A stretch of 64,000 nucleotides of DNA from Stigmatella ashevillena (GTDB lineage Bacteria; Myxococcota; Myxococcia; Myxococcales; Myxococcaceae), in assembly GCF_028368975.1 (NCBI RefSeq), contig NZ_JAQNDM010000002.1, positions 9,046,425-9,110,424 on the forward strand, written 5' to 3'. Positions 17,565-30,741 of the stretch are shown piece after piece. The translations under genes and the position numbers were made by a program. The first letter of the stretch is position 1. Every line of letters starts with the position of its first letter. The notes beneath the pieces are model-generated. The model was not told where the DNA came from and ran no database searches. It worked only from the letters and a program-made list of their open reading frames with translations.

Positions 17565-19391
17565 CTACAAGCCACTCCCGGTGTGGGTGGTGTGGCAGCT
17601 GCCCGTGCACTGCTGGAAGGACTCGCGGCCACCGCCCACGTACATGTTCTGGATGGGCCCGAACTTCTTCACGTGGCTGTCGGGGTAGCTCTTGTGGCAC
17701 GAGAGGCAGGCGGCCTTGCTGGTGCGCTGGACGCTCTCCTTCGTCAGGTGGCACTTGCTGCACTGCGCCGGCGAGTTGTCGAAGCGGTCCGAGCGGCTGT
17801 GGATGAAGTGCACGCGGACGAAGACGGGCCCTTCGAGCTCGAAGCCCAGGGGCGCGTGGCACCCGGCGCACGTGGCGCGGTTGCCGTTGGCATGCAGCAC
17901 GGAGGTCAGCTCGCCGCCCTCGCTGTGGCAGCTGTTGCAGGGACCCGTGGTCAGCGTCGCCTCGGTGCGCTGCTTGGTGCCCACCTGGACTTCCACGGTG
18001 TTCGTGTAGGGGATGTCCTCGCCCAGGTACACGCGGCGGCCCTTGGTCGTCACCAGGTAGGTGCCGGGCTCGGCATTGGCGGGCAGCTGGAAGTTCCACG
18101 TGTCGCTCACCGGAGCGGCCCAGCCGGCATGGTTCGGATCGAACGCGCCGCCGAACAGCTTGTTGGCCGGCGGGAACGTCCGGAACTGGGAGTAGACGCC
18201 GTCCCGCTCGAGCGTTGCGACGGACTGCTCGTCATCCGGGCCAAGGAACGTCTCCAGGTCGACGATGGAGCGGATGGGCTGAATGCGCTGGGCCGGACCG
18301 ATGATCTGGGAGATCAGCATGCGCTCGCGGTGCTTGCGGCGGTAGTACGTCGCGGTCGGATCGAAGAACGCCCGGTAGTACTGGATGCCCGGCTCATTCG
18401 TGCCGAAGACGATCTCGTTGTAGGTCGGCAGCGAGCCCTGGGTGTGGAGGCGCTTGCCGGCGCCATCCTTCAGGCTCAGCCGGAAGGACAGCTTCGTGCC
18501 GGGCGCGTAGGTGCCATCCTTCCGAGGCGGCGTCAGCGGGGTGACGTCGATGCCGAAGCCGTAGCTGTACTTCGGCTGGGCCACCTGCTCCACGGGGATG
18601 GTGTAGGGCGAGAAGGGGCGCAGCGTCCAGCGCAGGCGCAGGGCCTTGGTCCTGGAGCTGAGGGTGAGGGTCTTGTTCTTGGCGGCCGTCCGGGCATTGC
18701 GCAGCTCCAGCAGCCCTTCCTCCATGAAGCTGTTGGCGCCATTGCAGTTGGTGGAAGTCTGGCAGCCGTACGTCCACTGGACGGCGCGGAAGCGGCGCAC
18801 GAAGAAGTCGTCACTGTCCTTGCGGTCGTTGGAGCCCGTGAACAGGAGGATGGGCAGGCCCGTCAGGTTGCCCTGGGCATCGACGGGCTCCACGGTGAAG
18901 GCGCTGGGCACATCCATCCACGCGGCGTTCCGGTAGAAGCGGCGGCGCTTGAAGCCATCCTCTCCCGCCAGGAGATCAAACGACTCGTCCGCCAGTTTCA
19001 CGCCGTTCCAGCCAAGACAGGCAAAGTCCCCCGTCCTGTTCAGCCCAGCAACTCCCTCGTCCTTCGAGGCCTCGATGCTGGAGCGGATGTCGATCTGGTT
19101 GATGTAGACGGTCTGTCCCGCGCGCACGCGCAGCGGCATGCCCTCGCCGTCCTCCACCTCCAGCGCGATGCCAATCTTCTGGCTGTTGGAGGGAGCGCTC
19201 CCAAGTCCGGCGAAGTCCTCCTGCATCTGCTGCTCGGAGGTCTCCAGGGCCGGGGCGTCCATGGACTCTTCAGCGCCACCGCAACCGCTTCCCACCGGAA
19301 AGAGGACAGTGAGCAAGAGGGCGAGACCCGAAGCACCGAGCCTCCAGGCAGTGCCAGTTGTCGCAGCCTTCGATTCGATTGTCGCGCTCAC
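17565..19391 (-). CDS. Multiheme c-type cytochrome lipoprotein
   Basis: A 608-residue exported lipoprotein: the signal peptide ends in PVGSGC. Residues ~25-480 are a beta-rich region without recognised motif. The last 124 residues hold the hemes: CxxCH at about 485, 508, 544 and 562 (CNSCH, CAGCH, CSKCH, CLSCH), then a CxxxCH variant (CTGSCH) at about 595. Additional histidines could serve as distal ligands. The layout (large extracellular part plus heme tail, lipid anchor) fits an OmcA/MtrC-like surface electron-transfer protein, but with fewer hemes than those decaheme proteins. GTG 19391 was chosen because GGAGG lies 6 nt upstream and it directly precedes the signal peptide. No porin or partner cytochrome is adjacent. 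Confidence 0.85.
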   Translation of the reverse strand: MSATIESKAATTGTAWRLGASGLALLLTVLFPVGSGCGGAEESMDAPALETSEQQMQEDFAGLGSAPSNSQKIGIALEVEDGEGMPLRVRAGQTVYINQIDIRSSIEASKDEGVAGLNRTGDFACLGWNGVKLADESFDLLAGEDGFKRRRFYRNAAWMDVPSAFTVEPVDAQGNLTGLPILLFTGSNDRKDSDDFFVRRFRAVQWTYGCQTSTNCNGANSFMEEGLLELRNARTAAKNKTLTLSSRTKALRLRWTLRPFSPYTIPVEQVAQPKYSYGFGIDVTPLTPPRKDGTYAPGTKLSFRLSLKDGAGKRLHTQGSLPTYNEIVFGTNEPGIQYYRAFFDPTATYYRRKHRERMLISQIIGPAQRIQPIRSIVDLETFLGPDDEQSVATLERDGVYSQFRTFPPANKLFGGAFDPNHAGWAAPVSDTWNFQLPANAEPGTYLVTTKGRRVYLGEDIPYTNTVEVQVGTKQRTEATLTTGPCNSCHSEGGELTSVLHANGNRATCAGCHAPLGFELEGPVFVRVHFIHSRSDRFDNSPAQCSKCHLTKESVQRTSKAACLSCHKSYPDSHVKKFGPIQNMYVGGGRESFQQCTGSCHTTHTGSGL

Positions 19392-19673
19392 GGTGCCCCT
19401 CCAGTCAGTGGCTCTGCCGTCGGGTCTCTTGCCTGGGTGGGCTCCCAGGGCAGACGGGTTGAAGCCATGTGGAGAATATCCGTTTTGAGTGGAACGGCAC
19501 GCGAAATCGAGAAATATTTCCAGCCTACTAAATCTCGTTAAATCAAGTAATGCCTGTTTATATGATTTCTCTCGTTTCATGCGTTCTTAAGAATGTAAGA
19601 AAGCGAGCAACGGTCGAGTTCGGAGCTTGGAAACGTTCGTGAAGAAGGGCAGGCGGGGCGCGGTGGGAGTGGC
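19392..19673. other. AT-rich intergenic region upstream of the cytochrome gene
   Basis: 282 bp between the cytochrome start and the ceramidase stop, both on the minus strand. Positions ~19480-19610 are strikingly AT-rich for this genome and probably hold the cytochrome promoter. I could not assign a -35/-10 pair with confidence and see no gene here. Confidence 0.5.
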
Positions 19674-20444
19674 TCACCGGACGAAGGGGAGCACCCGGGC
19701 GGCCCAACGCACCCGAGGCGTGTGTCCGAGCGTTTTCAGCCGGTCGTGAGCGATGACCATCAGCAGCGCGTAGAACCCGCTGGAGACCAGGACGTGCCAC
19801 CAGGCGTGGAACTGCGGGTTGGGGATTCCCCGCGCGGGGAGGGCCTCGTTGAGTGTGGGGCAGAGCTGGATGTCACTCAGCCACAGAACGATCGCGAGCG
19901 CATAGGCGCTGACGCCAAGCTGGAAGAGGCGCCTGGCCGCCACGTCCTGGCTGCGGCGATGGAGGAGGTAGACGCGCGCGAGCGCGAAGAACTCGAGCGA
20001 CGCGAAGCTGACCTGGAAGAGAAAGAATTGAAGGGGGCCTCGGGTGCCCGACGCGAGGTAGGTCGAGAGCACCGCGTAGGCCGCCAACGCGAGCGGGAAC
20101 CAGGCGCCCAACCGTCGCTGCGGGCGGTTCTCCACCAGGATGTAGACCATGATGAGGGCCAGGTAGAGCATGGGCAGCTCGTCCAGCATCTGGAGCTGGA
20201 ACAGGAGCGTCGCGTGGAACCCGATGCTGCCGATGCCGACCACCGCCAACATCGCGAAGGCTGCCATGAAGCGCCGCTCCAGCACGCGGTGGTGGAGCGC
20301 GATGGCCAGCACGCCCCCGAGCACCATGGCCAGGCTGGAGACGGAGTTGAACAGCTCGGCCACATGGTGGAGGTGCTCGTAGTTCGTCTCGCACCAGTCC
20401 ACCGTCGAAGTGGGGGGACCCCAGAAGCCCTCGGAAGGCGCCAT
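19674..20444 (-). CDS. Alkaline ceramidase (ACER-type, seven-pass membrane hydrolase)
   Basis: A 256-residue multi-pass membrane protein that should hydrolyse ceramide to sphingosine and fatty acid. Every metal ligand of human ACER3 is present with identical spacing. The calcium set D16, W17, E19, N21, E30 lies in GFWGPPTSTVDWCETNY and the following helix. The zinc set H77, H213, H217 is joined by S73 and D88 (G-S-I-G-F-H-A-T-L, M-L-D-E-L-P-M, H-A-W-W-H). About seven hydrophobic helices follow. The family is mainly eukaryotic; myxobacteria are among the few bacteria that make sphingolipids/ceramides, which gives a plausible substrate. It lies downstream of the Bet gene but is separated from it by a strong hairpin. 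Confidence 0.88.
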   Translation of the reverse strand: MAPSEGFWGPPTSTVDWCETNYEHLHHVAELFNSVSSLAMVLGGVLAIALHHRVLERRFMAAFAMLAVVGIGSIGFHATLLFQLQMLDELPMLYLALIMVYILVENRPQRRLGAWFPLALAAYAVLSTYLASGTRGPLQFFLFQVSFASLEFFALARVYLLHRRSQDVAARRLFQLGVSAYALAIVLWLSDIQLCPTLNEALPARGIPNPQFHAWWHVLVSSGFYALLMVIAHDRLKTLGHTPRVRWAARVLPFVR

Positions 20445-20499
20445 AGGGCGCGGACCCTAGCTGGCGCTTCCTCGCGCCGTCCAGGCGCGGGAGCAGACG

Positions 20500-20538
20500 C
20501 ACGAGCGCCGTGCCAGGGTTTCTGGCACAGCGCTCGTG
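20500..20538 (-). terminator. Strong hairpin terminator-like structure after the Bet gene
   Basis: CACGAGCGC (20500-20508) pairs with 20530-20538, and GTGCCAG (20510-20516) pairs with 20522-20528, separated by one mismatch, with a GGTTT loop. On the minus strand it follows the Bet stop by 26 bp. No T tract follows in that direction. Confidence 0.6.
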
Positions 20539-20563
20539 TTTCAGCGAAGGAGACGGAGGGAGG

Positions 20564-21604
20564 CTAGGCCTCGGCCGAGGCTTCCTTCTTGCCCGAGGCG
20601 GGCACACGGCAACGCAGCTCCGTCTCCGCATCCAACGCCACGAGGTTCTCACGCATCGCCTTGGCCCACTTCGCCTTGGGTTGCTCCATCAGCTTCTCGT
20701 GAGCCAGATCGATGGTCTCACTCAGCTCGTCATCGCTGAGCTCCGAGGCGGTCTTGCCCTTGTACGGGCCGAAGGCCACCACGGTGGCCGAACTGCGCGG
20801 TCGGGGCGCGGGCTCCGAGACAGGCGGTAGTTCGGCCACCGGAGCCGCCGCGGGGGGCTGGACCTCCATCGACAGCTGTGTGGCCGGCAGGGGAGGGAAG
20901 GAGGCCTTCACCGGTCCGGGCCGCGCGCCCAGCACCTCGTAGGTGCCCGTGCCCGTGGAGGGCGCGGGTTCCTCCGCCGCTGCGGCGTGCTCGTACTCCT
21001 CGGCAGGCATCTCCTCGCGCACGTACAGGCCCCCGAAGGCTTCGGGATACGCCTTGCGCAAGGCCGCGACGCGGGCGCACTTCTCGATCATCGTCGTGGG
21101 AATCTTGGCCCACAGTGGCGTCTGCTGGACGTAGCCCGAGAAGTCGAGCCACACCACGACGGGCAGCTTGCCCTCGCGCACCACGCGGGCCCAGGCGCCC
21201 ACCAGGGCCCCCTTGCGCTTGGCCGGGTTGAAGCGGTGCACCACCTCGCCCTTGCCCTGATCGACGATGATCTCGTCCTCGGCGTACACGGCACTGGCCT
21301 GGATGCCCTTGAAGTCCGGGAAGCGCTCGGCCCGCGCCAGCATCCCCGCTTCGGAGGGTTGGAACTCGTACCGTGTCACCCAGGTGGGCCGCTCCCGGCT
21401 GCCGGCATTCTGCCGCCGGCCCACGCAGAAGGCCTCCTTCAAGAGGGGATCCAACCCTGATCGCTTGCACTGCTCGATGAAGAGGGAGAACTCATCCTCT
21501 CCGATGCCCTTGGGGCAGATGGTTCGCTTGATGAGCTCAACGCGCTCACGGCCCCACGCCTGCTGGGCTGCCGCAGTTTCTACCTTGTTGTGTCCGTCCA
21601 TCAC
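20564..21604 (-). CDS. bet: Phage-type recombination protein Bet (RecT-family single-strand annealing protein)
   Basis: A 346-residue protein. Residues ~20-200 form the Bet/RecT core: IKRTICPKG, then E-F-x-x-F-x-x-x-C-x-x-x-G-L-D-P-L-x-K-x-x-F, the Y-E-F-x-P-S-E-A-G segment and T-x-x-x-K-C-A-x-x-x-A-L-R-x-A-Y-P. Such proteins anneal complementary single strands during phage or mobile-element recombination, normally beside an exonuclease and an SSB. Neither is here, so it is an orphan. The C-terminal ~140 residues are a Pro/Ala-rich linker plus a small conserved-looking module around FGPYKGKTASELSDDEL. GTG 21604 has AGGAG 7 nt upstream; ATG 21601 is the alternative. Confidence 0.85.
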   Translation of the reverse strand: MMDGHNKVETAAAQQAWGRERVELIKRTICPKGIGEDEFSLFIEQCKRSGLDPLLKEAFCVGRRQNAGSRERPTWVTRYEFQPSEAGMLARAERFPDFKGIQASAVYAEDEIIVDQGKGEVVHRFNPAKRKGALVGAWARVVREGKLPVVVWLDFSGYVQQTPLWAKIPTTMIEKCARVAALRKAYPEAFGGLYVREEMPAEEYEHAAAAEEPAPSTGTGTYEVLGARPGPVKASFPPLPATQLSMEVQPPAAAPVAELPPVSEPAPRPRSSATVVAFGPYKGKTASELSDDELSETIDLAHEKLMEQPKAKWAKAMRENLVALDAETELRCRVPASGKKEASAEA

Positions 21605-21937
21605 GGTGCTTCTCCTGAGGTTCTTCCCGAAAAGGCGGACGACCCCCGTCCGCCCACTGGCGTGCTTGCGGTACCGCCATGAATGAAGGTGCTTCCCACG
21701 AGCTCTCGGGGCATCACCCCGGGCGCATCGCGGCCGCAGCCTGGAGTAACAGCCCGGAGGGATCAGGGCTTCGCCACCTGGGCGGAACGCTCAGGCCCGG
21801 CCGTGCACCAGGCGATCAGCCTGGAAGGGGAGATTCAGGAGGGGGTGCAGAAACTTTTTGACAGCGCCGGAGAGCTTCTGTAGACACCGCCGCCACTTGG
21901 CCAACGCGTTCAGCGCGTGCCGCCAAGAGCCAAAGCT
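21605..21937. other. Intergenic region before tRNA-Lys
   Basis: 333 bp. The left part holds the ribosome-binding site of the Bet gene on the minus strand. Short reading frames on the plus strand (for example 21683-21883) lack a ribosome-binding site or recognisable sequence, and I do not call them. The right part holds the tRNA promoter. Confidence 0.5.
21858..21886 (+). promoter_or_regulatory. Promoter of tRNA-Lys
   Basis: A perfect TTGACA at 21858-21863, a 17-nt spacer and TAGACA at 21881-21886 lie about 50 bp upstream of the mature tRNA-Lys 5' end, a normal stable-RNA layout. Confidence 0.6.
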
Positions 21938-22010
21938 GGGAGCGTAGCTCAATTGGCAGAGCAATGGACTCTTAATCCATAGGTTGTGGGTTCGATTCCC
22001 TCCGCTCTCA
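21938..22010 (+). tRNA. tRNA-Lys (anticodon CTT)
   Basis: A 73-nt cloverleaf: acceptor GGGAGCG/CGCTCTC with one G-U, anticodon stem ATGGA/TCCAT enclosing CTCTTAA, T-loop TTCGATT. The T stem has one T-T mismatch. No CCA is encoded. Confidence 0.93.
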
Positions 22011-22015
22011 AAGTC

Positions 22016-22053
22016 GGGGCCCCCTCAGAAATGAGGGGGCCCCGGCGCCTTTT
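22016..22053 (+). terminator. Intrinsic terminator after tRNA-Lys
   Basis: A perfect 12-bp stem (22016-22027 with 22032-22043) closes a GAAA tetraloop. A short TTTT run follows at about 22050. It separates tRNA-Lys from tRNA-Leu. Confidence 0.75.
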
Positions 22054-22099
22054 GGGGGGTCCCCCGCGGTTTCGGAGTAGAAGGGCCTGCAGCGCTGCT

Positions 22100-22181
22100 G
22101 GGCGGGTGGCGGAACTGGTAGACGCGCCAGACTTAGGATCTGGTACCGCAAGGTGTGAGGGTTCGAGTCCCTCCTCGCCCA
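22100..22181 (+). tRNA. tRNA-Leu (anticodon TAG)
   Basis: An 82-nt class II tRNA: acceptor GGGCGGG/CTCGCCC with one G-U, anticodon stem CCAGA/TCTGG enclosing CTTAGGA, a long variable arm (TACCGCAAGGTGT), T-loop TTCGAGT. No CCA is encoded. Confidence 0.94.
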
Positions 22182-22282
22182 TTTCGCGTTGACCGGCCCG
22201 CGCGTATCCCCTAAAGGCGCACCCCCACTCATTCACATTCGACGCTGGCGCGGGGACTGCTCGCGCGGCGAGCGAGGCGTCC

Positions 22283-23563
22283 ATGAAGGTCCAGGTCGAG
22301 GAGCTTTCTCCCGTTGAGAAGAAGCTCTCCATCGAGGTCGACAGCACGCGCGTGTCGGACGAGCTGACGCGCGCCTACACGGCTCTGGGCCGGCAGGTGA
22401 AGCTGCCAGGCTTCCGGCAGGGCAAGGTGCCCCGGCGCATCCTCGAGCAGCGGTTTCGCCAGCAGGTCGAGGACGACGTCATCCAGCGCGTGGTGCAGAG
22501 CGCCTACGTGGAGGCCGTCCGCGAGCACAAGGTGGAGGTGGTCAGCCAGCCGCAGGTCACCAACTCCGGCCTGAAGGCGGGCGCGCCCTTCGCCTTCGAG
22601 GCCCGGGTGGAGGTGAAGCCCAAGCTGGAGCTGAAGGAGTACAAGGAACTGCCCCTGAAGAAGACCGAGGTGAGCGTGGACGACGCCCAGGTCTCCGAGC
22701 AGGTGGAGAAGATGCGCCAGTCGCTCGCCCGCCTGGAGCCCGTGACGGACCGGGACGTGGCCCAGTCCGGGGATGTCGTCACCGTGGACTACGAGGCCCT
22801 CATCGACGGGCAGCCCTTCGCCGGCAACAAGGCGGAGGACGTGGCGGTGAACGTCGCCCCCGGCGAGCTGGTGGAGTCCAACCTGGCCGCCCTGGAGGGC
22901 GTGAAGGTGGGCGACACGAAGGAGCTCGACTACGCCTTCCCCCCGGACTACCGGGTGGAAGAGGTGAAGGGCAAGACGGCGCACTTCAAGATGCAGGTGA
23001 AGGGGCTCAAGACGAAGATCGTCCCCGAGCTCAACGACGAGTTCGCCAAGGAGACCGGCGCGGGGGTGGAGACCTTCGAGGCGCTGCGCGCCAAGGTGAA
23101 GGCGGATCTGGAGCGCGCCCAGCGCGCCAAGACCGACGCGGAGGATCGCGACGCGGTCATCAAGGGCCTCATCGAGCGCAACCCCTTCGAGGTTCCCAAG
23201 GCCATGGTGGAGCGCGCCATTGACTCCATGCTGGAGGGCGCGGTGCGCCAGATGGCCCGCTCGGGCCTGGATGTGCGCAACCTCAACCTGGACTTCCTGC
23301 GCCTGCGCGACGAGATGCGCGAGCGGGCCGTCCAAGAGGTGAAGGGCACGCTCATTTTCGAGGCCATCGCCGAGAAGGAGGGCATCCAGGCCACCGAAGG
23401 CGACGTCGAGAAGAAGATCGAGGACCTGGCGGCCGAGGCGGGCCAGCCGGCGAGTGCCATCCGCAAGTACTTCAAGAGCGCGGAGGACCGCATGGGGTTG
23501 TCCCTCCGACTGCGGGAAGAAAAGACAATTGAATTCTTGAAGGCCCAGGCGAAGTATTCCTAG
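22283..23563 (+). CDS. tig: Trigger factor (ribosome-associated chaperone/PPIase)
   Basis: A 426-residue trigger factor of normal length. The N-terminal ribosome-binding domain ends in the signature GFRQGKVPR at residues ~44-52. The FKBP-type prolyl isomerase domain follows (residues ~155-245; V-T-V-D-Y-E, the P-G-E-L-V-E-S-N segment and the F-P-x-D-Y segment), then the alpha-helical arms that cradle nascent chains. It stands first in the classic order tig-clpP-clpX-lon. Confidence 0.96.
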   Translation: MKVQVEELSPVEKKLSIEVDSTRVSDELTRAYTALGRQVKLPGFRQGKVPRRILEQRFRQQVEDDVIQRVVQSAYVEAVREHKVEVVSQPQVTNSGLKAGAPFAFEARVEVKPKLELKEYKELPLKKTEVSVDDAQVSEQVEKMRQSLARLEPVTDRDVAQSGDVVTVDYEALIDGQPFAGNKAEDVAVNVAPGELVESNLAALEGVKVGDTKELDYAFPPDYRVEEVKGKTAHFKMQVKGLKTKIVPELNDEFAKETGAGVETFEALRAKVKADLERAQRAKTDAEDRDAVIKGLIERNPFEVPKAMVERAIDSMLEGAVRQMARSGLDVRNLNLDFLRLRDEMRERAVQEVKGTLIFEAIAEKEGIQATEGDVEKKIEDLAAEAGQPASAIRKYFKSAEDRMGLSLRLREEKTIEFLKAQAKYS

Positions 23564-23598
23564 GCGTTCGTTTCCATCGCCAAGGTCCCGAGGTCGAC

Positions 23599-24222
23599 AT
23601 GCCCTTCATGCCCATTCCCTACGTCATCGAGCAGACCCACCGGGGTGAGCGCTCGTACGACATCTACAGCAGGCTCTTGAAGGACCGCATCGTCATGCTG
23701 GGAACGGAGATCGACGATGACGTCTCCAACGCCATCGTCTCCCAGCTGCTCTTCCTGGAGTCCGAGGACCCGGACAAGGACATCAACCTCTACATCAACT
23801 CGCCTGGTGGGTCGGTCACGGCCGGCCTGGCCATCTATGACACGATGCAGTACGTGAAGTGTCCGGTCTCCACCATCTGCATCGGGCAGGCAGCCTCCAT
23901 GGGCGCTGTGCTCCTGCTGGCGGGGGCCAAGGGCAAGCGCTACAGCCTGCCGAGCTCCCGCATCATGATTCACCAGCCGCTGGGCGGGGTGCGGGGCCAG
24001 GCCACGGACATCGAGATCCAGGCCAAGGAAATCCTGCGGATGCGGGCCAAGCTCAACGATCTCATCGTCAAGCACACCGGGCAGCCGCTGGAGCGGGTGG
24101 AGAAAGACACCGACCGCGACTACTACATGGGAGCCACGGAATCCAAGGCGTACGGCATCATCGACGAGATTCAAAACCCCCGGAAGCCGGTGGCGGCCCC
24201 GAAGGACGAGAAGAAGCAGTAG
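23599..24222 (+). CDS. clpP: ATP-dependent Clp protease proteolytic subunit
   Basis: A 207-residue serine protease that forms the two-ring barrel fed by ClpX. The catalytic triad is visible: Ser100 in GQAASMGA, His125 in MIHQP and Asp170 in the E-K-D-T-D-R-D segment. It sits 35 bp after tig. The N-terminus ([11 protein letters not shown]) is that of housekeeping ClpP. Myxobacteria carry further clpP copies elsewhere; this one, next to clpX, is the likely main protease. Confidence 0.96.
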   Translation: MPFMPIPYVIEQTHRGERSYDIYSRLLKDRIVMLGTEIDDDVSNAIVSQLLFLESEDPDKDINLYINSPGGSVTAGLAIYDTMQYVKCPVSTICIGQAASMGAVLLLAGAKGKRYSLPSSRIMIHQPLGGVRGQATDIEIQAKEILRMRAKLNDLIVKHTGQPLERVEKDTDRDYYMGATESKAYGIIDEIQNPRKPVAAPKDEKKQ

Positions 24223-24251
24223 GCGCGTGCGCGCCCCGCAGTTCGGCAAGC

Positions 24252-24290
24252 AGCCGGAGCCGTGGGAATGTGCCCCCACGCCTCCGGCTT
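24252..24290 (+). terminator. Terminator-like hairpin between clpP and clpX
   Basis: AGCCGGAG (24252-24259) pairs with 24282-24289 and CGTGGG (24261-24266) with 24275-24280, a 14-bp stem with one mismatch followed by a weak T-rich tract. It suggests partial termination, so clpX (225 bp after clpP) probably has its own promoter. Confidence 0.6.
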
Positions 24291-24447
24291 TGTGCTTCCT
24301 GGGCCCGGTGGGAAGTTTGCTGTTAACTAACCTGCAGGTGAATGGACGCCCCGTGGCTGGGCTGACTAGATTGGTCGAGGGCAGGGCGCGGGACGGACTT
24401 TTGGAAGGCCTCTTCCAACTTCCAAACAGAGGGCTGAGAGGGCACTC

Positions 24448-25718
<1,271 letters not shown>

Positions 25719-25725
<7 letters not shown>

Positions 25726-25738
25726 CACGGGCGTTTTT
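25719..25738 (+). terminator. Weak intrinsic terminator at the end of clpX
   Basis: A 4-bp CGCC/GGCG stem overlapping the stop codon is followed by five T. The stem is short, so this is tentative. Confidence 0.35.
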
Positions 25739-25822
25739 CCTCGCCTGGACGTGGGCAACAGAGGGCTCCTTCCCGTTCTTTTTGTGGGACGGGCGGGAGC
25801 CTTCCTGTATCTCCTTCCGGGC

Positions 25823-28006
25823 ATGAACCGATTGCTGCTCCCCGTGGTGATGGTGCTCGCCGCGTGCTCCGGTGCGAAGGAGGCCGCGCGCCTGGCAGCG
25901 GCAGCGGCAGTCCCGCCTCCACGAGGAGCGCCGCAGATGGTCTATCCCCCCACGCGTTCGGAGCCGATCTCGGACACCCTGCACGGCGTGCAGGTGCCGG
26001 ACCCCTACCGGTGGCTGGAGGATGAGAAGTCCCAGGAAGTTCAGGCGTGGATGCGAGCCCAGGACTCCCTCACGCGGCAGGAGCTGTCGCGGATGGCGGG
26101 CCGGGAGTCCCTCGCCCGGCGCTTCCGCGAGCTGTTCTACACGGAGTCCATCTCCGCGCCCGTGCGTCGCGGCAACCGCTACTTCTACAGCCGGACCCAC
26201 AAGGACCGGGAGAAGGCCATCGTCTACTGGCGGGAGGGGCCGGAGGGCCCCGAGAAGGTGCTGCTGGACCCGAACGGCTGGAGCCAGGACGGGACGGTGT
26301 CCGTGGGCAGCTGGGTCCCCTCGTGGGATGGCCGGAAGCTGGCCTTCACCCAGAAGCCCAACGCCGCGGACGAGGCCGTGCTCCATGTGATGGAGGTGGA
26401 CTCGGGCCAGTGGTCCCAGGTGGATGTCATCGAGGGGGCCAAGTACGCCGACCCGAAGTGGACGCCCGACAACAAGGCCTTCTATTACGAATGGCTCCCG
26501 GTCGATCCCGCCATCCCCGTGGATCAACGGCCCGGCTACACGGAGATCCGCCTTCACACCCTGGGCAAGGATCCGAAGGAGGATCCGCTCGTCCATCCGC
26601 GCACGGGCGATGCGTCGACTTTCCTCTCCTCATCGCTCAGCCGGGACGGCAAGTACCTCTTCGCGTTCATTCTGCGGGGGTGGAACGAGAACGACGTCTA
26701 TTGGAAGCGCGTCGGCGAGAAGGACTTCCGCCTGTTGGTGAAGGGCCAGCGCGCCAACTACGGGGTGCTCGCCTGGAAGGATCAGTTCTACATCCTCACC
26801 AATGAGGGGGCTCCCCGGAAGCGGCTCTTCCGCGCCTCTGCCGCGGCGCCCGAGCGGGCGGCTTGGCGGGAGATCATTCCGGAGGACGCCGAGGCCGCTC
26901 TGGACAATGTGGCCATCGTCGGAGGGCACCTCGCGCTGGAGTATCAGCGCAATGCCGCCACCGAGCTGCGCTTGGCCACCCTGGAGGGGACGGCGCTTCG
27001 CACCGTGGCCCTGCCGGGCATCGGCGCGGCCACCACCCCCGAGGGGCTGGAGGACCAGGACGAGGCCTTCTTTCTCTTCAGCTCCTTCACCACGCCCCGC
27101 CAGGTCTACAAGCTGACCGTTTCCTCGGGCGCGGTGGACTTGTGGGCCAAGGTGGAGTTGCCCCTGAAGACGGACCTCTACACGGTCGAGCAGGCCTTCT
27201 ACCCATCGAAGGACGGCACGCGGGTCTCCCTGTTCCTGGTGCACCGCAAGGACCTGAAGCGGGATGGGGCGCGCCCCACGCTGCTCTATGGCTATGGCGG
27301 CTTCAACGTGAGCCTCCCGCCGTCCTTCCGCTCCAGCATCTTCCCCTGGTTGGACCAGGGCGGGGTGTACGCCGTGGCGAACCTGCGGGGCGGGGGAGAG
27401 TACGGCAAGGGCTGGCACGAGGCTGGCCGCCTGCATCAGAAGCAGAACGTCTTCGACGACTTCCATGCCGCGGCCGAGTTCCTGGTGCGGGAGGGGTACA
27501 CCCGTCCCGAGCGGCTGGCCATCTATGGCGGCAGCAACGGCGGCCTGTTGGTGGGGGCGGCGATGACCCAGCGGCCAGAACTCTACGGAGCGGTGGTGTG
27601 CGCGGTGCCGCTGCTCGACATGGTGCGTTATCACCAGTTCGGCAGCGGCCGGACGTGGATTCCCGAGTACGGCTCGGCGGATAACCCCGAGGATTTCAAG
27701 GTCTTGTACGCCTATTCGCCCTATCACGCGGTGCGGCCGGGGGTGCGCTACCCGCCCCTGTTGATGATGTCCGCGGACCACGACGATCGGGTGGACCCGA
27801 TGCACGCGCGCAAATTCGTGGCCGCCGTGCAGGGGGCTCCGGAGACGTCGGCCCCCGCCCTGCTGCGCATCGAGGCCAACGCGGGCCACTCGGGCGCCGA
27901 TCAGGTGGCGAAGGCCATCGAGTCCAACGCGGACATGTATGCTTTTCTCTTCCAGGTCTTTGGCATGGGAGGGCCTCCGGGTGGCGAGACGGCCGGTGCA
28001 CGCTGA
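25823..28006 (+). CDS. Prolyl oligopeptidase (S9A) lipoprotein
   Basis: A 727-residue exported serine peptidase cleaving after proline in short peptides. The signal peptide ends in the lipobox LAAC ([15 protein letters not shown]), so it is membrane-anchored in the envelope. An N-terminal DPYRWLED segment and beta-propeller precede the hydrolase domain with the nucleophile in GGSNGG (Ser ~572), Asp in the S-A-D-H-D-D-R-V segment and His in the N-A-G-H segment. ATG 25823 gives the lipobox. Position between clpX and lon places it among proteolytic genes, but it acts outside the cytoplasm. Confidence 0.93.
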   Translation: MNRLLLPVVMVLAACSGAKEAARLAAAAAVPPPRGAPQMVYPPTRSEPISDTLHGVQVPDPYRWLEDEKSQEVQAWMRAQDSLTRQELSRMAGRESLARRFRELFYTESISAPVRRGNRYFYSRTHKDREKAIVYWREGPEGPEKVLLDPNGWSQDGTVSVGSWVPSWDGRKLAFTQKPNAADEAVLHVMEVDSGQWSQVDVIEGAKYADPKWTPDNKAFYYEWLPVDPAIPVDQRPGYTEIRLHTLGKDPKEDPLVHPRTGDASTFLSSSLSRDGKYLFAFILRGWNENDVYWKRVGEKDFRLLVKGQRANYGVLAWKDQFYILTNEGAPRKRLFRASAAAPERAAWREIIPEDAEAALDNVAIVGGHLALEYQRNAATELRLATLEGTALRTVALPGIGAATTPEGLEDQDEAFFLFSSFTTPRQVYKLTVSSGAVDLWAKVELPLKTDLYTVEQAFYPSKDGTRVSLFLVHRKDLKRDGARPTLLYGYGGFNVSLPPSFRSSIFPWLDQGGVYAVANLRGGGEYGKGWHEAGRLHQKQNVFDDFHAAAEFLVREGYTRPERLAIYGGSNGGLLVGAAMTQRPELYGAVVCAVPLLDMVRYHQFGSGRTWIPEYGSADNPEDFKVLYAYSPYHAVRPGVRYPPLLMMSADHDDRVDPMHARKFVAAVQGAPETSAPALLRIEANAGHSGADQVAKAIESNADMYAFLFQVFGMGGPPGGETAGAR

Positions 28007-28083
28007 ACCAGCAAGCGGCCGCTCGTCGTCATGCGGGTGTTCCCTTGATGGCAGGCCAAGCGCCCACCAGTCTTTACTTGGGA

Positions 28084-28111
28084 ACGGCGGCTGAAATCGC
28101 CGTGTTATAGA
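28084..28111 (+). promoter_or_regulatory. Inverted repeat and -10-like box upstream of lon
   Basis: ACGGCG (28084-28089) and CGCCGT (28098-28103) form an operator-like inverted repeat with an 8-nt spacer, directly upstream of TATAGA at 28106-28111. I found no matching -35 at normal spacing, so this may be a regulated or alternative-sigma promoter. Confidence 0.3.
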
Positions 28112-28206
28112 ACCGTGTTTCACCCCGCACGCGTGCCCAGCAGGCAGGCGGGTAACTCCTCAAGGGGCTTGCGGTTCCACCAGGCAAGCCATCAGGTGGC
28201 GAGCAA

Positions 28207-30666
<2,460 letters not shown>

Positions 30667-30686
30667 GCACTCGGCAAGTTCGCAGG

Positions 30687-30709
30687 CCCGAGGCCAGGCC
30701 GCGGGTTTT
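30687..30709 (+). terminator. Intrinsic terminator of lon
   Basis: CCCG and GGC stems with one A-G mismatch (30687-30694 with 30698-30705), loop CAG, then TTTT. It starts 20 bp after the lon stop. Confidence 0.6.
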
Positions 30710-30741
30710 CCCTTCTTCCCTCATGGGACGGAGGGGGACCG

